From Salinarimonas sp052380005 (GTDB taxonomy: Bacteria > Pseudomonadota > Alphaproteobacteria > Rhizobiales > Beijerinckiaceae), in NCBI GenBank assembly GCA_052380005.1, contig JBQTCJ010000007.1: 64,000 nucleotides of DNA, one strand, 5' to 3'. Positions 46,415 to 55,353 of this stretch are shown one piece after another (the first letter of the stretch is position 1; each line of letters begins with the position of its first letter). The position numbers and the translations under genes were made by a program. Below the pieces are notes generated by a model. That model was not told where the DNA came from, ran no database searches, and saw only the letters and a program-made list of their open reading frames with translations.

Positions 46415-47329
46415 TCAGTCCTGTCCGTAGATCTCGACAACGGCGGCGGCGACGCGCGCCACCTCGTCGCGCAGCCAGTCCGCCATGACGGGCCAGCTGT
46501 CCTCGTTCGTCGTATCGATGCGTAGCCGCTGCGAGAAGGCGAATTCGGGCCGGGCGCCGAGCGGCGCCCCTATCCGCGCCTCGAACGCCTCCTGGCGTGC
46601 GACGAGCCGCGAGGTCACGGCGTCGGCATCGGCGCCACGTGGCCCGCGCACGAAGACGCCGACGCGGTCAACCGCAAGGAAGTAGGAAACGACCAGCCCC
46701 GCCTCGGGCACGTGCCGCCAGCGATTGGACGCCCGGTCCGGCGCGCCGTCCGCCCGCATCTCGGGATGGCGATTGACCAGATACGTCCAAAAGGCGAGAC
46801 GGCGCGCGCCGATTTCGGGATCGCGGCGCGCGGCCCGTGTCTCGACGGCGACCTCGCGATCCCAGTCATTCGGCTTCTCCAATACCTCGAACAGGGGCGC
46901 CAGGGGCGAGTCGCCGATCCGCACCACGGAGACCTGAACGGCGAAGAAGGCGAAGGGCTCAATCGTATGCTCGTTCAGCCAGCGCACGGCGGAGAGATGC
47001 TCGTCGCGGAAGCGCGGCGCGATCCAGACGATGCGCTGCGCGCCGAGGCCGGTGAGGTAGGTGAGGATTTGGCCGAGATGGCCGTGGTCGCTCGGATCGA
47101 GCTGGTTCTCGATCAGCACGACCGTGTCCTCGCGAGTCTCGCGTGCGACGATGTCGGCGCGGTAGGGGCCGACCGGCACCTCGGTCGCGTCGATCGCCAG
47201 CTCGAGCCCGAGCGCGTCGCCCAGGCGATCCAGGTTGTCGGCGAGCCACGGTGTGAAGGAGGCAGCTTCGTTCGCCCAGGCGGTGCGCACCTCGACGCTC
47301 TCGAGCCGCCCCAGTGTCGGGATCGTCAT
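46415..47329 (-). CDS. DUF4268-like nuclease-fold protein in the type III operon
   Basis: A 304-residue protein. Residues about 45-110 read PYRADIVARETREDTVVLIENQLDPSDHGHLGQILTYLTGLGA, the pattern of DUF4268-type PD-(D/E)xK proteins in which D...E-N-Q replaces the classical D...E-x-K. The C-terminal part contains FSQRLRIDTTNEDSWPVMADWLRDEVARV, also typical for DUF4268. Its ATG overlaps the res stop by 4 bp and mod starts 5 bp after it, so it is an integral member of the unit. Possible roles are an accessory nuclease or a specificity subunit. Confidence 0.75.
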   Translation of the reverse strand: MTIPTLGRLESVEVRTAWANEAASFTPWLADNLDRLGDALGLELAIDATEVPVGPYRADIVARETREDTVVLIENQLDPSDHGHLGQILTYLTGLGAQRIVWIAPRFRDEHLSAVRWLNEHTIEPFAFFAVQVSVVRIGDSPLAPLFEVLEKPNDWDREVAVETRAARRDPEIGARRLAFWTYLVNRHPEMRADGAPDRASNRWRHVPEAGLVVSYFLAVDRVGVFVRGPRGADADAVTSRLVARQEAFEARIGAPLGARPEFAFSQRLRIDTTNEDSWPVMADWLRDEVARVAAAVVEIYGQD

Positions 47330-50300
47330 GCCGGTTCCGTCTTGGTCTTCGACGCGTGGAGCGCCAGCTGCTCGTCCACCAGCCGCCCGAAGGCGGCCTC
47401 GATTTCGTAGACGTCGCGGAATTCCGCGAAGTCCCAGCGGCCCCACAGGCCGACATTGTTCACGCCCGGCACCCAGAGCGTCTTCATCGTCTCGGCCTTG
47501 AGCTGGGCGTCGAGCCCGCGATAGCCTTTGGTCTCCAGCACGAGGTTCAGCTCCTCGCCCTCACCGAGGTCGAGCCGCACGACGAAGTCCGGAACGTAGC
47601 GCCGCACGACGCCGCCGTCGCGGTAGGGCACCTCGAAGCCGAGGCCCTGGTTCTTGACGTAGGCGATCACCCGCGGATGGGCTTCCAGCACGCGGGCGAG
47701 CTCCGCCTCCCAGTCGCTGTCGCAGACCACGTAGTTGACGTGGCACTTCTCCGGATCGGTCTTCCACAGCAGCGCCTTCGAGGTGGTGAAGCCGACGAAG
47801 CGCGAGGAGCCGCGGGGATTGTAGGGGTCCGGCACCGCCTTGATGCGGCTCTCGCCAGGGGCGGAGCGCTGGCAGGCGAGGTAGATCAGCTCGCAGGCCT
47901 TGTCGGCGAGCTCGAGATACATGACAGCCGCGCGCGGCACGCCGCCCTTGGTGACGAGATATCCCTCGTCGAGCCAGCGGCCGACGATGCGCTTGGCGTC
48001 GTTGAAGAGGTGATAGGGCGTGTCCGCGCCGGGCTCGGTGAGCTTCGTCTCGACAAAGCGCTTGGCGAGGTGGAACACGATCGTGCTCGGCCGCACCGCC
48101 TCGAGCACGGTCGGCGTGATCTCGACGTTCTCGCCCACGATCCCCGCCATCAGCACCGTGCAGGGCCCCACCTCCTCCGGCGTGAGGGTGAGCCGGCTGT
48201 CCTCGCTGAAGGTCGCCTTCAGCCGCTCCGCCGGCAAGTCCCTACGATAGCCCTCGACGCGTGGGTAGAATATCTCCAGCCGCTCGCGCTCGCGCATGGC
48301 CTGCACCCGCGTCGTCGGCTTGGGCGGCGTGGGGGCGGCGACGACCTGCTTGCCGGTGAAGTCGAAGGGGATGCCGAAGATGTCGGCATATTCCGCGTCG
48401 AAATGGCCGACATCGTTGAGCGCGTAGGATTGCCGGCGCAGCGCGCGCCCCACCACCTGCTCGCAGAGCAGCTGCGTCCCGAAGGCGCGCACGCCGAGAA
48501 TGTGCGTGACGGTGTTGGCGTCCCACCCCTCGGTGAGCATCGAGACCGAGACGACGCAGCGGATGTCGGCGCCGAGCCGGCCCGCCTTGCCGACCGTGTT
48601 CATCACCTCGCGCAAGAGATCGGCGTCCGACAGCGTGTCGGAGACCGAGCCCGCGCCCTCGCGGATCGCCTTTTCGCGCTTGAACGCCTCGATTTCCGGC
48701 GCGGCGATGTCGCGGAACGCGGCATCGAGCGCCTCGCCGCTCTCGAGCTGCGCGGAATCGATCAGCAGCGTGCGCGGGCGCGCGAGGCGCTGGCCGTATT
48801 GATCGTAATTGCGGAACAGCTCGAGGTGGCCCTGGTGGACGTTGAGGAGTTCACCGTCCTCGTTCGGCCGGTCCCAGCCCGAGATCCACTCGTAGACGAG
48901 CTTCGAGATGGCGGTGTTCTGGCACACGACGATGAAGACGGGCGGCGTCTCGATCACGCCGTCCCAGAGCTTGAAGGTCTTTTCGTAGTGGCTGTAGAGG
49001 AGATTGAGCGCGGTGAGCAGCTTGTTGGGCAGCTTCAACGGGTCGAGATCGCCCGCCTTGCCGGCGCCCTTTCGCGGCAGGTCCTTGCCGATATGCTCCC
49101 ACAGGTTCCGGAACGTGGGCGTATCCCCCGACACGGAATTGTCCGCCACGGGGACGCGCGGCAGCTTGACGATGCCGCATTCGATCGCGTCCATCAGCGA
49201 GAAATCGGAGACGACCCAGGGAAACAGCGTCCCCTCGCGATAACCCGATCCCCGCAGGAAGAACGGCGTCGCGGAGAGATCGTAGACCGCGCGCAGCTTG
49301 CCCTTGCGGGCGAGCGCCTCCAGGCCGGAGATCCACAGCCGCGCGGCCTCGTTGTTCTGCTTGGCCTCCTCCTTGTCCTCGGCGGTGAGGTCCTCATCCG
49401 GCGTCGGCTTTTCGCGGTAGCAATGGTGCGCTTCGTCGTTGAGGACAACGACGTTCTTGAGCGCGAGGAGATCGCCGCAGACCCGGTGCAGCATCTCGCC
49501 TTCGCTCTCGGTGGTCTCGATCGGCGCGCCCGAGCGCCCCTCGAGCAGCGCGCGCCCGACCTTGGAGATGTCCATCGTCTTGCGGCGCTGGAAGGCGTGG
49601 TAATTGGTGATGACGATCTTCGCCTTGGCGATGTCCGGCAGCATGTCCGGCGGCACGATCTCGCGCGAGGCGTAATATGCGTTCTCGTCGGCGGGCACGA
49701 GCACCCGCAGGCGATCGCGGATCGTGATGCCCGGCGCCACGATCAGGAAGCCGCGGGCGTAGAGCGGCGAGCCGGGCGTGCGCGCGGCGTTCGCCGCCTG
49801 CCAGGCGATCAGCATGGCCATGACCGTGGTCTTGCCGGCGCCGGTGGCGAGTTTGAGCGCGATGCGCAGGAGATCGGGGTTCGACGCCTCGTTGGCGCCT
49901 TTCAGATGGTCCCAGTAGCGCTGATAGCGCTTCTCGCGCCGGGCGACTTCGGCGAGCCAGATCGCGGTCTCGACCGCCTCGATCTGACAGAAGAAGGGGC
50001 GCGCGCCCTGGAATTCGTGGCTGCGCCAGTGCTGGAGAAGCCGCGCGGTGGTGGGGGTGACGCCCCAATCGGCGGGGTTCTTCAGCGCACGCCAGGAGGC
50101 GACATGGCCGCGAATTTCGTTGATGATCGGGGTGGGGTTGTATTCCTGCCCCTCCTCGGAGAACCCCTCCGCGTCGCCCAGCGACAATTCCGCCTGCTTT
50201 CCGCGAGCCTTCTTCTTGCGCGAGGGCGGCACCGGGGTGAGGAGCTTGGAGGGACGCCGGCCCGGCTGCGGCGGCAGGTCGAGCGGCTGCCCGGTCTCGT

Positions 50301-50370
50301 CGAGCGCGTGGTGCCGGGAGGGCTCCTTGTAGGGGGAGTTGAGGATGGGGTTCTCGAAGAACGACGTCAC
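47326..50370 (-). CDS. res: Type III restriction enzyme Res (DEAD/DEAH helicase-nuclease)
   Basis: A 1014-residue superfamily 2 helicase with nuclease. Motif I is LKLATGAGKTTVMAML near 172-187, motif II NDEAHHC near 311, then SATPFFLRGSGY, GWDANTVTHILGVRAF and QVVGRALRRQSY. The C-terminal nuclease reads VRLDLGEGEELNLVLETKGYRG near 930-950, with Asp and E-T-K of the PD-(D/E)xK site. The start is taken as GTG 50370 (V-T-S-F-F-E-N-P-I-L), where conserved Res-like sequence begins. It is the first gene of the operon Res, DUF4268, Mod, PLD, RelE-UvrD, UvrD. Confidence 0.9.
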   Translation of the reverse strand: MTSFFENPILNSPYKEPSRHHALDETGQPLDLPPQPGRRPSKLLTPVPPSRKKKARGKQAELSLGDAEGFSEEGQEYNPTPIINEIRGHVASWRALKNPADWGVTPTTARLLQHWRSHEFQGARPFFCQIEAVETAIWLAEVARREKRYQRYWDHLKGANEASNPDLLRIALKLATGAGKTTVMAMLIAWQAANAARTPGSPLYARGFLIVAPGITIRDRLRVLVPADENAYYASREIVPPDMLPDIAKAKIVITNYHAFQRRKTMDISKVGRALLEGRSGAPIETTESEGEMLHRVCGDLLALKNVVVLNDEAHHCYREKPTPDEDLTAEDKEEAKQNNEAARLWISGLEALARKGKLRAVYDLSATPFFLRGSGYREGTLFPWVVSDFSLMDAIECGIVKLPRVPVADNSVSGDTPTFRNLWEHIGKDLPRKGAGKAGDLDPLKLPNKLLTALNLLYSHYEKTFKLWDGVIETPPVFIVVCQNTAISKLVYEWISGWDRPNEDGELLNVHQGHLELFRNYDQYGQRLARPRTLLIDSAQLESGEALDAAFRDIAAPEIEAFKREKAIREGAGSVSDTLSDADLLREVMNTVGKAGRLGADIRCVVSVSMLTEGWDANTVTHILGVRAFGTQLLCEQVVGRALRRQSYALNDVGHFDAEYADIFGIPFDFTGKQVVAAPTPPKPTTRVQAMRERERLEIFYPRVEGYRRDLPAERLKATFSEDSRLTLTPEEVGPCTVLMAGIVGENVEITPTVLEAVRPSTIVFHLAKRFVETKLTEPGADTPYHLFNDAKRIVGRWLDEGYLVTKGGVPRAAVMYLELADKACELIYLACQRSAPGESRIKAVPDPYNPRGSSRFVGFTTSKALLWKTDPEKCHVNYVVCDSDWEAELARVLEAHPRVIAYVKNQGLGFEVPYRDGGVVRRYVPDFVVRLDLGEGEELNLVLETKGYRGLDAQLKAETMKTLWVPGVNNVGLWGRWDFAEFRDVYEIEAAFGRLVDEQLALHASKTKTEPA

Positions 50371-50602
50371 GCGGGCACCGGCAGGACAGGGTCGAATCGC
50401 GATCAGGAGTGTAGCCGCGCATACCGCCACGTTCCAGTACGTCCCGATTCAGACGGAGTCCGTGTGGATCGGCGCGCCATCGGACTTGCTACAAGCTCCC
50501 GACGAACGGATAAAACCTCAGAGCTGAATTGGCATTCGCACCCCATTGGGGACAGTTACGAAATTCAGTACTCTGCCCGCCGCGTGCCCAAGAAGGGGCA
50601 TG

Positions 50603-51582
50603 TCATGGGAACGCACGCGCTGCAGGCCGGTAGCCCGGACTAGAGCCGCTGCCCCGGACACGTTCAACGAGGTGCGGAGGTACGCTCAGCTTTGGACGCT
50701 CGCCCCAGCCCGAGCGGCTCTTCGCATAGCTGCGGGACGGCGTCTTGATGCTCGCTTGCCCTGCGAGAGCAGCGACGATCTCAAGTGCGTAGTGACGCTT
50801 GGCGGTGGCAATGGCCTGGTGGCGCAGCGTATAAAGGCATATCGTTTGAATGCCTATACTCTTGCAGGCGCGGGTCAACGCCTTCGCGAGCCGCGCGTAA
50901 AGGCATTCCCACGATCCCGCGGACTCAGTTCGGCCCGAAGGCGCCCGATTAGGCGCGTGGCCGCAACTATTAGATTGTTATCTTCAAGCCGAACCCGGCG
51001 CACGCGAGCGATCGCGCGCCCATTGGACCGTTTGCCGCACATCACGAAAAGATGACCGTGCTTTACACGAGCGCGTCGCCATTCCGACGGCCGGATCGGG
51101 ATGATCGAGGACAGTCCGACGAGACCCGCGAGCAAGCGCTTTGCGGTGGTTTTTCCGGCTGCGAGGTGCATGACGAGCTGCGAGCGCTCTTCTTGGCTGA
51201 TGCTGCGCCGTTTGCGCGCGCTCGCGAGCTTCGGCGCGTTTTTGGCCTTCGGCGTGGGACCGGCGGTGGTGGTGGTGACCACATGGCTCATCGTAAACGT
51301 GTCAATGGAGTCTGCTGCTGCGAGATCCTCGGCCATCTGGCGAACGCTCGCCCGCATGACGCCTATCGTAGCCGACGTCCATCTTCCATGGGCTCCTTGG
51401 AAATATGCGGCGACCGCTAGGATGCGGTCGCTGGCGGACAGACGGCGTTCGGGGTCGACGCGGTTGCAAAGGCGAGCAGCCTCTTTTCGGTACCTCGCGA
51501 TTGTACCAGCTGAGCGCGTCGGCTTTGCGCCAGTCGCATCGACAACCGGTATCGTGAACGTGTTCGAGGTGTTGCTGCTCAT
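50603..51582 (-). pseudogene. Tyrosine recombinase-like gene broken by a frameshift
   Basis: The first frame (ATG 51582, behind GAGGA) gives about 235 residues including LVGLSSIIPIRPSEWRRARV, the first catalytic Arg region. The second frame, ending at 50603, carries ICLYTLRHQAIATAKRHYALEIVAALAGQ (the R-H box) and SYAKSRSGW, with the likely nucleophile Tyr. The join lies near 50880-50895: NAFTR in the first frame and LAKALTRACKSIGIQ in the second are natural continuations one base apart. As it stands no single product has all catalytic residues, unless the ribosome shifts frame there. It is next to the type III operon and in the same direction as the element backbone genes, so it may be a relic of an earlier integration or a backbone recombinase. 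Confidence 0.65.
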
Positions 51583-51737
51583 GATCCGCTGTCCTCGTTA
51601 GTCCGACATTTTGGCCATAAGCAGCAGCAAGCGACTACGCGCCTCGTGCGAGCTGTCCCGCGCAGCCGAACCACGGTCGAGATCACCGGCGGCGACCTCG
51701 ACCGCCGAACCGTGAGCCGGTGGACACCCGATCAGCT

Positions 51738-53657
51738 TCACCTCTTCGGCATGGGCGTGCGGACGGATCCGCTTGCTTTCCTGCTCGCGCGATCGCTTTG
51801 CCTCCGCACGCGTTGGAAGAGCCGTCGCGCCTCATCGCCAGAGACGACGCGCTTGCGCAGAAGCGCTCGCGCCAGCGCCTCGACGGCGGCGCGCTCTTGG
51901 TCGATGACGTCCCTTGCGACCGCCCACAAGCGTGCGAGGTCGCGTTCAACGGACGCGCGCAGCGTCGGATCGAGGAGAAGCGACTGGCGTGCGTCCGGCA
52001 CGGCAAGGAGCGACGCCCCGAGCCCCATGCGCGCATGCGCCTCGGTGAGGAGTTGGGTGGCCCCCTCCAGATCGCTCGCAGCGTTGCCGAGCGGCACGCC
52101 CCCGAAAGCCACGTCGGCCGCCCGTCCGGCGAGGAGTACGAGCACGGCCCGCTCCACAGCGTCGCGCGACACGATCTGGGCCATGCCTATCGTCGCGCGT
52201 CCGCCCGTGACCGCGTCGCCGACGATCGAGACGGCCTCGAGGCGCTGCCCGACGGCAATTGCGGCGATCGCGTGCCCCGCCTCGTGGAGCGCGACCGTGA
52301 GGAGGGTCGCGGGATCGCGATCGTCGCGCGGGAGGAGCGCCGCCGACAGGTCCTCGATTCGCAGGGGCCGGGCGCAATCGCGGGCGTGGGCGCGCGCGTC
52401 CCGGACCGCGCGTGCGATGTCGGCGCCCGTCGACCCGATCGCGAGCCGGGCCAGCGGGCGGAGGTCCGCCTGCGGCAGGTCCGCGTCGAGATGCGTGCGA
52501 AGGACGACCGCGAGTCCCTCGGCGTCGGGCGGCTCGATCCGGATCACGCGATCCATGCGGCCCGGTCGCTTCAGCGCGCCGTCAACCAGATCTTCATGAT
52601 TGCAGGCGCCGATCAGGATCAAGCCGGGACTCGTGGTCGCGCCGTCGATCGCCGCCAGCAGCGCCGAGCGGAATGCCTGGAACCAGTTGTCGAGATCCCG
52701 CCGCGGGTCCACGAGCCCATCAGTCTCGTCGACGAACAGGATGCTCGGAACGCGAGCTTGCGCGGCGGCGAAGCTCGTCTGCATTGCCGTGATGCAAGCG
52801 CCGAGGTGCCCGGGCGCCATCCACTCACCGATACTGGTCGCCGTGATCGGCAAGCTGGCCTCGGCGGCGATGCTCTGCGCAAGCAGTGTCTTGCCGGTCC
52901 CGGGCGGGCCGGCGAGCAGGGCGCCGCGCGGGAGGGCCGCGAGGCCGATCTCGCCGCGCGCGACCCGCGACGCCTCACGGACGAGCTGCTCGGCCCAGGC
53001 GCGTGCCTCTGCGCCGAGCCCGAGCTGCTCGAGACGCGGTGGCACATCGGCCCGGGCGCGACTGGTGGCCTCTTGGGCGCGGCGAAGTCGGTCGACGCAC
53101 GCGCTGGCGCTCGAGCCCTGGCGGATGGCCGCGGAGACCTCCTCCGGCGAGAGCGCCGCTCCGCCGAACGTTAGCCGGAGCGTTTCCTCCCCGGTAACCG
53201 CGGCGATGGCGGCCTCCAGGTGTCGCGCTTCGACGCGGCCGAGATCGAGGCGCAGGTCGGCGCTCGCGACGATGAGACGGGGCAGCAAGATTTCGGGCGT
53301 CGGAGCGATCGCGATCAAGGACCGCCCGTCCGCCAGCGTCTCCGCCACATGCACCGCATCTGTCTTGCTCACGCGGTCGCTCGGTTCGCGAACGAACCAC
53401 GAGATATCGTTCGCCGCCGCGAGACGCCGGCGTAGTGCAGCCTTGACGCTGGTGGTCCAGCCCGGACCGGGTGGCGCGATCAGGATGCAAAGCGGGTCCG
53501 TCCCGCCCAGTCGCTCGACGGTACCGGGCGGCAGCGCCTCCTCCAGGAGAAGGTCCGCGACAATCTGGTCGGCACGCTTGAACGGCTCCACGAGTTCGCG
53601 GTCGTCGCCATCATAGAAGTCGGGTTCCTCGGCGTCAGTGTCGAACTTGGTGTTCAT
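51738..53657 (-). CDS. FtsH/M41-like AAA+ metalloprotease lacking membrane segments
   Basis: A 639-residue protein. Residues 1-210 are not recognised. The AAA+ module has GPPGTGKTLLAQSIAAEA near 250, ILFVDETDGLVDP (Walker B), and the arginine-finger region GALKRPGRMDRVI. The peptidase domain has the zinc site HEAGH near 457 and the third ligand region GNAASDLEGATQLLTEAHARMG, matching the SNDLxxAT segment of FtsH. Unlike FtsH there is no N-terminal transmembrane anchor, so it should be a soluble ATP-dependent protease. The start at 53657 lies 13 bp after the GIY-YIG gene, implying co-transcription. Possible roles include turnover of element regulators or integrase; target unknown. Confidence 0.82.
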   Translation of the reverse strand: MNTKFDTDAEEPDFYDGDDRELVEPFKRADQIVADLLLEEALPPGTVERLGGTDPLCILIAPPGPGWTTSVKAALRRRLAAANDISWFVREPSDRVSKTDAVHVAETLADGRSLIAIAPTPEILLPRLIVASADLRLDLGRVEARHLEAAIAAVTGEETLRLTFGGAALSPEEVSAAIRQGSSASACVDRLRRAQEATSRARADVPPRLEQLGLGAEARAWAEQLVREASRVARGEIGLAALPRGALLAGPPGTGKTLLAQSIAAEASLPITATSIGEWMAPGHLGACITAMQTSFAAAQARVPSILFVDETDGLVDPRRDLDNWFQAFRSALLAAIDGATTSPGLILIGACNHEDLVDGALKRPGRMDRVIRIEPPDAEGLAVVLRTHLDADLPQADLRPLARLAIGSTGADIARAVRDARAHARDCARPLRIEDLSAALLPRDDRDPATLLTVALHEAGHAIAAIAVGQRLEAVSIVGDAVTGGRATIGMAQIVSRDAVERAVLVLLAGRAADVAFGGVPLGNAASDLEGATQLLTEAHARMGLGASLLAVPDARQSLLLDPTLRASVERDLARLWAVARDVIDQERAAVEALARALLRKRVVSGDEARRLFQRVRRQSDRASRKASGSVRTPMPKR

Positions 53658-53670
53658 GCTGGCACTCTCC

Positions 53671-54495
53671 TTACATCCGATGACGGCGAGCCGACTTCCG
53701 CCAGAGTCCACCGGGCCCGCGGTGGGTGAAAACAAAGGTTGTGCAGCCTCCAAGGGTATTTCGGGCGACATCACGCGTGAGTAGAAGCTTGTCCGGTCCC
53801 TCGGGACGGAGCATTCCGGCGTAGACCAGCTCGTCGCGGGCGACCTGGACGGGTCGGTAGGCCGAGACGCAGGCGCTCATGCGTACGAAGCTGCCGGCGC
53901 GAACCGCCCAGCCCGAGCCGTGCTGGTAGGCGAAGGCGCGCAGGCCACACGCCTCGACCTCGAGCAGCGCGGGCGCGATCGGAGTTTCGTGGATGGGGAT
54001 CACGTCGGGTGGCCCCGGCCACGGGCAGGCGATAACCGGCGCGAGCGGCTCCAGGAGCGGCAGCGCACGCGCCCAGATCGCCTGCAGCTCGGAGTACCGT
54101 TCGGAGCCTCGGGGGCTGCCGTATGCGAGCGGGAGGCTCGACGCGACCGGCACACGCTGGCCCACGGCGTGTGCCGCGATGCGCTCTAGCGCCAGCGCAT
54201 CGTCCGCCTCGAAGCCGCCGCCCTCGACGGCGCACAGCGCGACGATCGCGTCCGGGATGCCGCGATTGTGCCAGGGGTGGTCGCGCAGGCGCTTGGGTAG
54301 CGAGCCGGTGCCTCCAACGTAGACCGCAGGATCGTCTCGCCACAGACCGATGTAGGTCGCGGCCACGCCCCTCTCGACCCGTGCCTTGACGACAGCGGCC
54401 GGCGAGCTTGCGACGATAAGCCGGACCCCGCCAGCGATATCGCCGACGATCTCAAGCCGGTCGCGGCTACGACCGAAAAAGTCGAAGATGCGCAT
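53671..54495 (-). CDS. GIY-YIG nuclease-fold protein
   Basis: A 274-residue protein. Residues about 47-110 match the GIY-YIG fold: ATYIGLW (Tyr48), VYVGGTGSLPKRLRDH (Tyr59, Arg69) and a downstream Glu104 in ALERIAAH that fits the metal-binding acid. The C-terminal region ends DVARNTLGGCTTFVFTHRGPGGLWRKSA, which resembles the small DUF4357-type tail found on such proteins. The ATG at 54495 starts MRIFDFFGRSRDRLE; the longer upstream frame is low-complexity. It pairs with the M41-like protease gene. DNA nicking during element transfer, or defence against other mobile DNA, are both possible. Confidence 0.68.
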   Translation of the reverse strand: MRIFDFFGRSRDRLEIVGDIAGGVRLIVASSPAAVVKARVERGVAATYIGLWRDDPAVYVGGTGSLPKRLRDHPWHNRGIPDAIVALCAVEGGGFEADDALALERIAAHAVGQRVPVASSLPLAYGSPRGSERYSELQAIWARALPLLEPLAPVIACPWPGPPDVIPIHETPIAPALLEVEACGLRAFAYQHGSGWAVRAGSFVRMSACVSAYRPVQVARDELVYAGMLRPEGPDKLLLTRDVARNTLGGCTTFVFTHRGPGGLWRKSARRHRM

Positions 54496-54684
54496 GATAG
54501 TTGTCTCCACGAATCGGCAAGCGCTAGTGGGCGCGCCAGGCTCATCGTCATCATGTGCGAGCGGACGTCCTTCTCCGGCGCGCGGATCGCGCGCCGGAGC
54601 ATTGAGCATTGAGCGGATGGGACGTGTTTGGGGACCGCGTCGCGGCATGTGGGAGCTGCCGGGATCGCGCCGACCGGGCCCGCG

Positions 54685-55011
54685 TCAGATCCGAGTGACC
54701 TGGATCATGGCGTCGAACGGTGCGGCAGCGTCGAAGACGACGACACCGGCGTCAGCTAGCGCGAGGATGGCGGAGATGGGGCGCGCGCTCGCCGGGATCG
54801 CGAGCGCGAGATCGCCGAGCGTACGGGTCCCGCCCTCCTCCTCGAGGGCCGCTATGATCGCGACGAACTCGTCCGGCGTCACCTCTTCAGGGAGGGCGAA
54901 CGGCAACTGAAGGGGATTCGTCGGAGGAGGTACTGAGGCGGGTGTGGACCGGGCCGACGGCGCCGGGGCCTTGCGCGAGGGCGCGCGGCTGGTATCGATG
55001 GAGACAACCAT
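54685..55011 (-). CDS. Small hypothetical protein with possible winged-helix C terminus
   Basis: A 108-residue protein. The first about 35 residues are Pro/Ser/Ala-rich and look disordered. Residues about 42-108 (VTPDEFVAIIAALEEEGGTRTLGDLALAIPASARPISAILALADAGVVVF) have the spacing of a small winged helix, but no family is recognised. The ATG at 55011 has GAGGAG six bases upstream. It lies between the coiled-coil gene and the GIY-YIG gene, all on the minus strand. Confidence 0.6.
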   Translation of the reverse strand: MVVSIDTSRAPSRKAPAPSARSTPASVPPPTNPLQLPFALPEEVTPDEFVAIIAALEEEGGTRTLGDLALAIPASARPISAILALADAGVVVFDAAAPFDAMIQVTRI

Positions 55012-55353
55012 CGTTAACTCCTCTGAGACAGGAGCGAATCGGTGGCCAGGCTGCCGGGCGGGGGTCGGATCCCGCGCGGCGGCCGCCCCTGACGGGACGA
55101 ACGCCGTGTCGATTGCCAGGCCGGCTATGCGGGCGGATGCCCACATCATTGCATGTAGCGCGGCGCAGTAGTGACGCAAGAGGGAATGAATATTTTGGTT
55201 AAAAAAGCGGATCGATGACCAGTTTTATCATCATGCGCAAACAAGAGCGGCAATATTCCGGAACCGCCTTACATTCCGGAAGGATCCGAATTCCGGAATG
55301 CGGACTCGGCTGAAGACGCCGCAATTCCGGAATTCGAGAGAGTGGGCGAAGGA
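55012..55353. other. Gene-free stretch with AT-rich patch and palindrome cluster
   Basis: 342 bp between the coiled-coil gene's stop and the small gene's start. Bases about 55185-55240 are strikingly AT-rich for this DNA (runs such as TATTTTGGTTAAAAAA), immediately followed by four TTCCGGAA palindromes (55256-55332). AT-rich plus iterated sites is the look of a replication, partition or transfer site, or of a strong operator region; the sequence does not decide. Confidence 0.6.
55256..55332. repeat. Four TTCCGGAA palindromes downstream of the coiled-coil gene
   Basis: Exact copies at 55256-55263, 55274-55281, 55291-55298 and 55325-55332. Start-to-start spacings are 18, 17 and 34 bp (34 being twice 17). 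Copies 3 and 4 extend to ATTCCGGAAT. For an 8-mer of this composition fewer than one copy is expected in the whole window. Confidence 0.8.
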
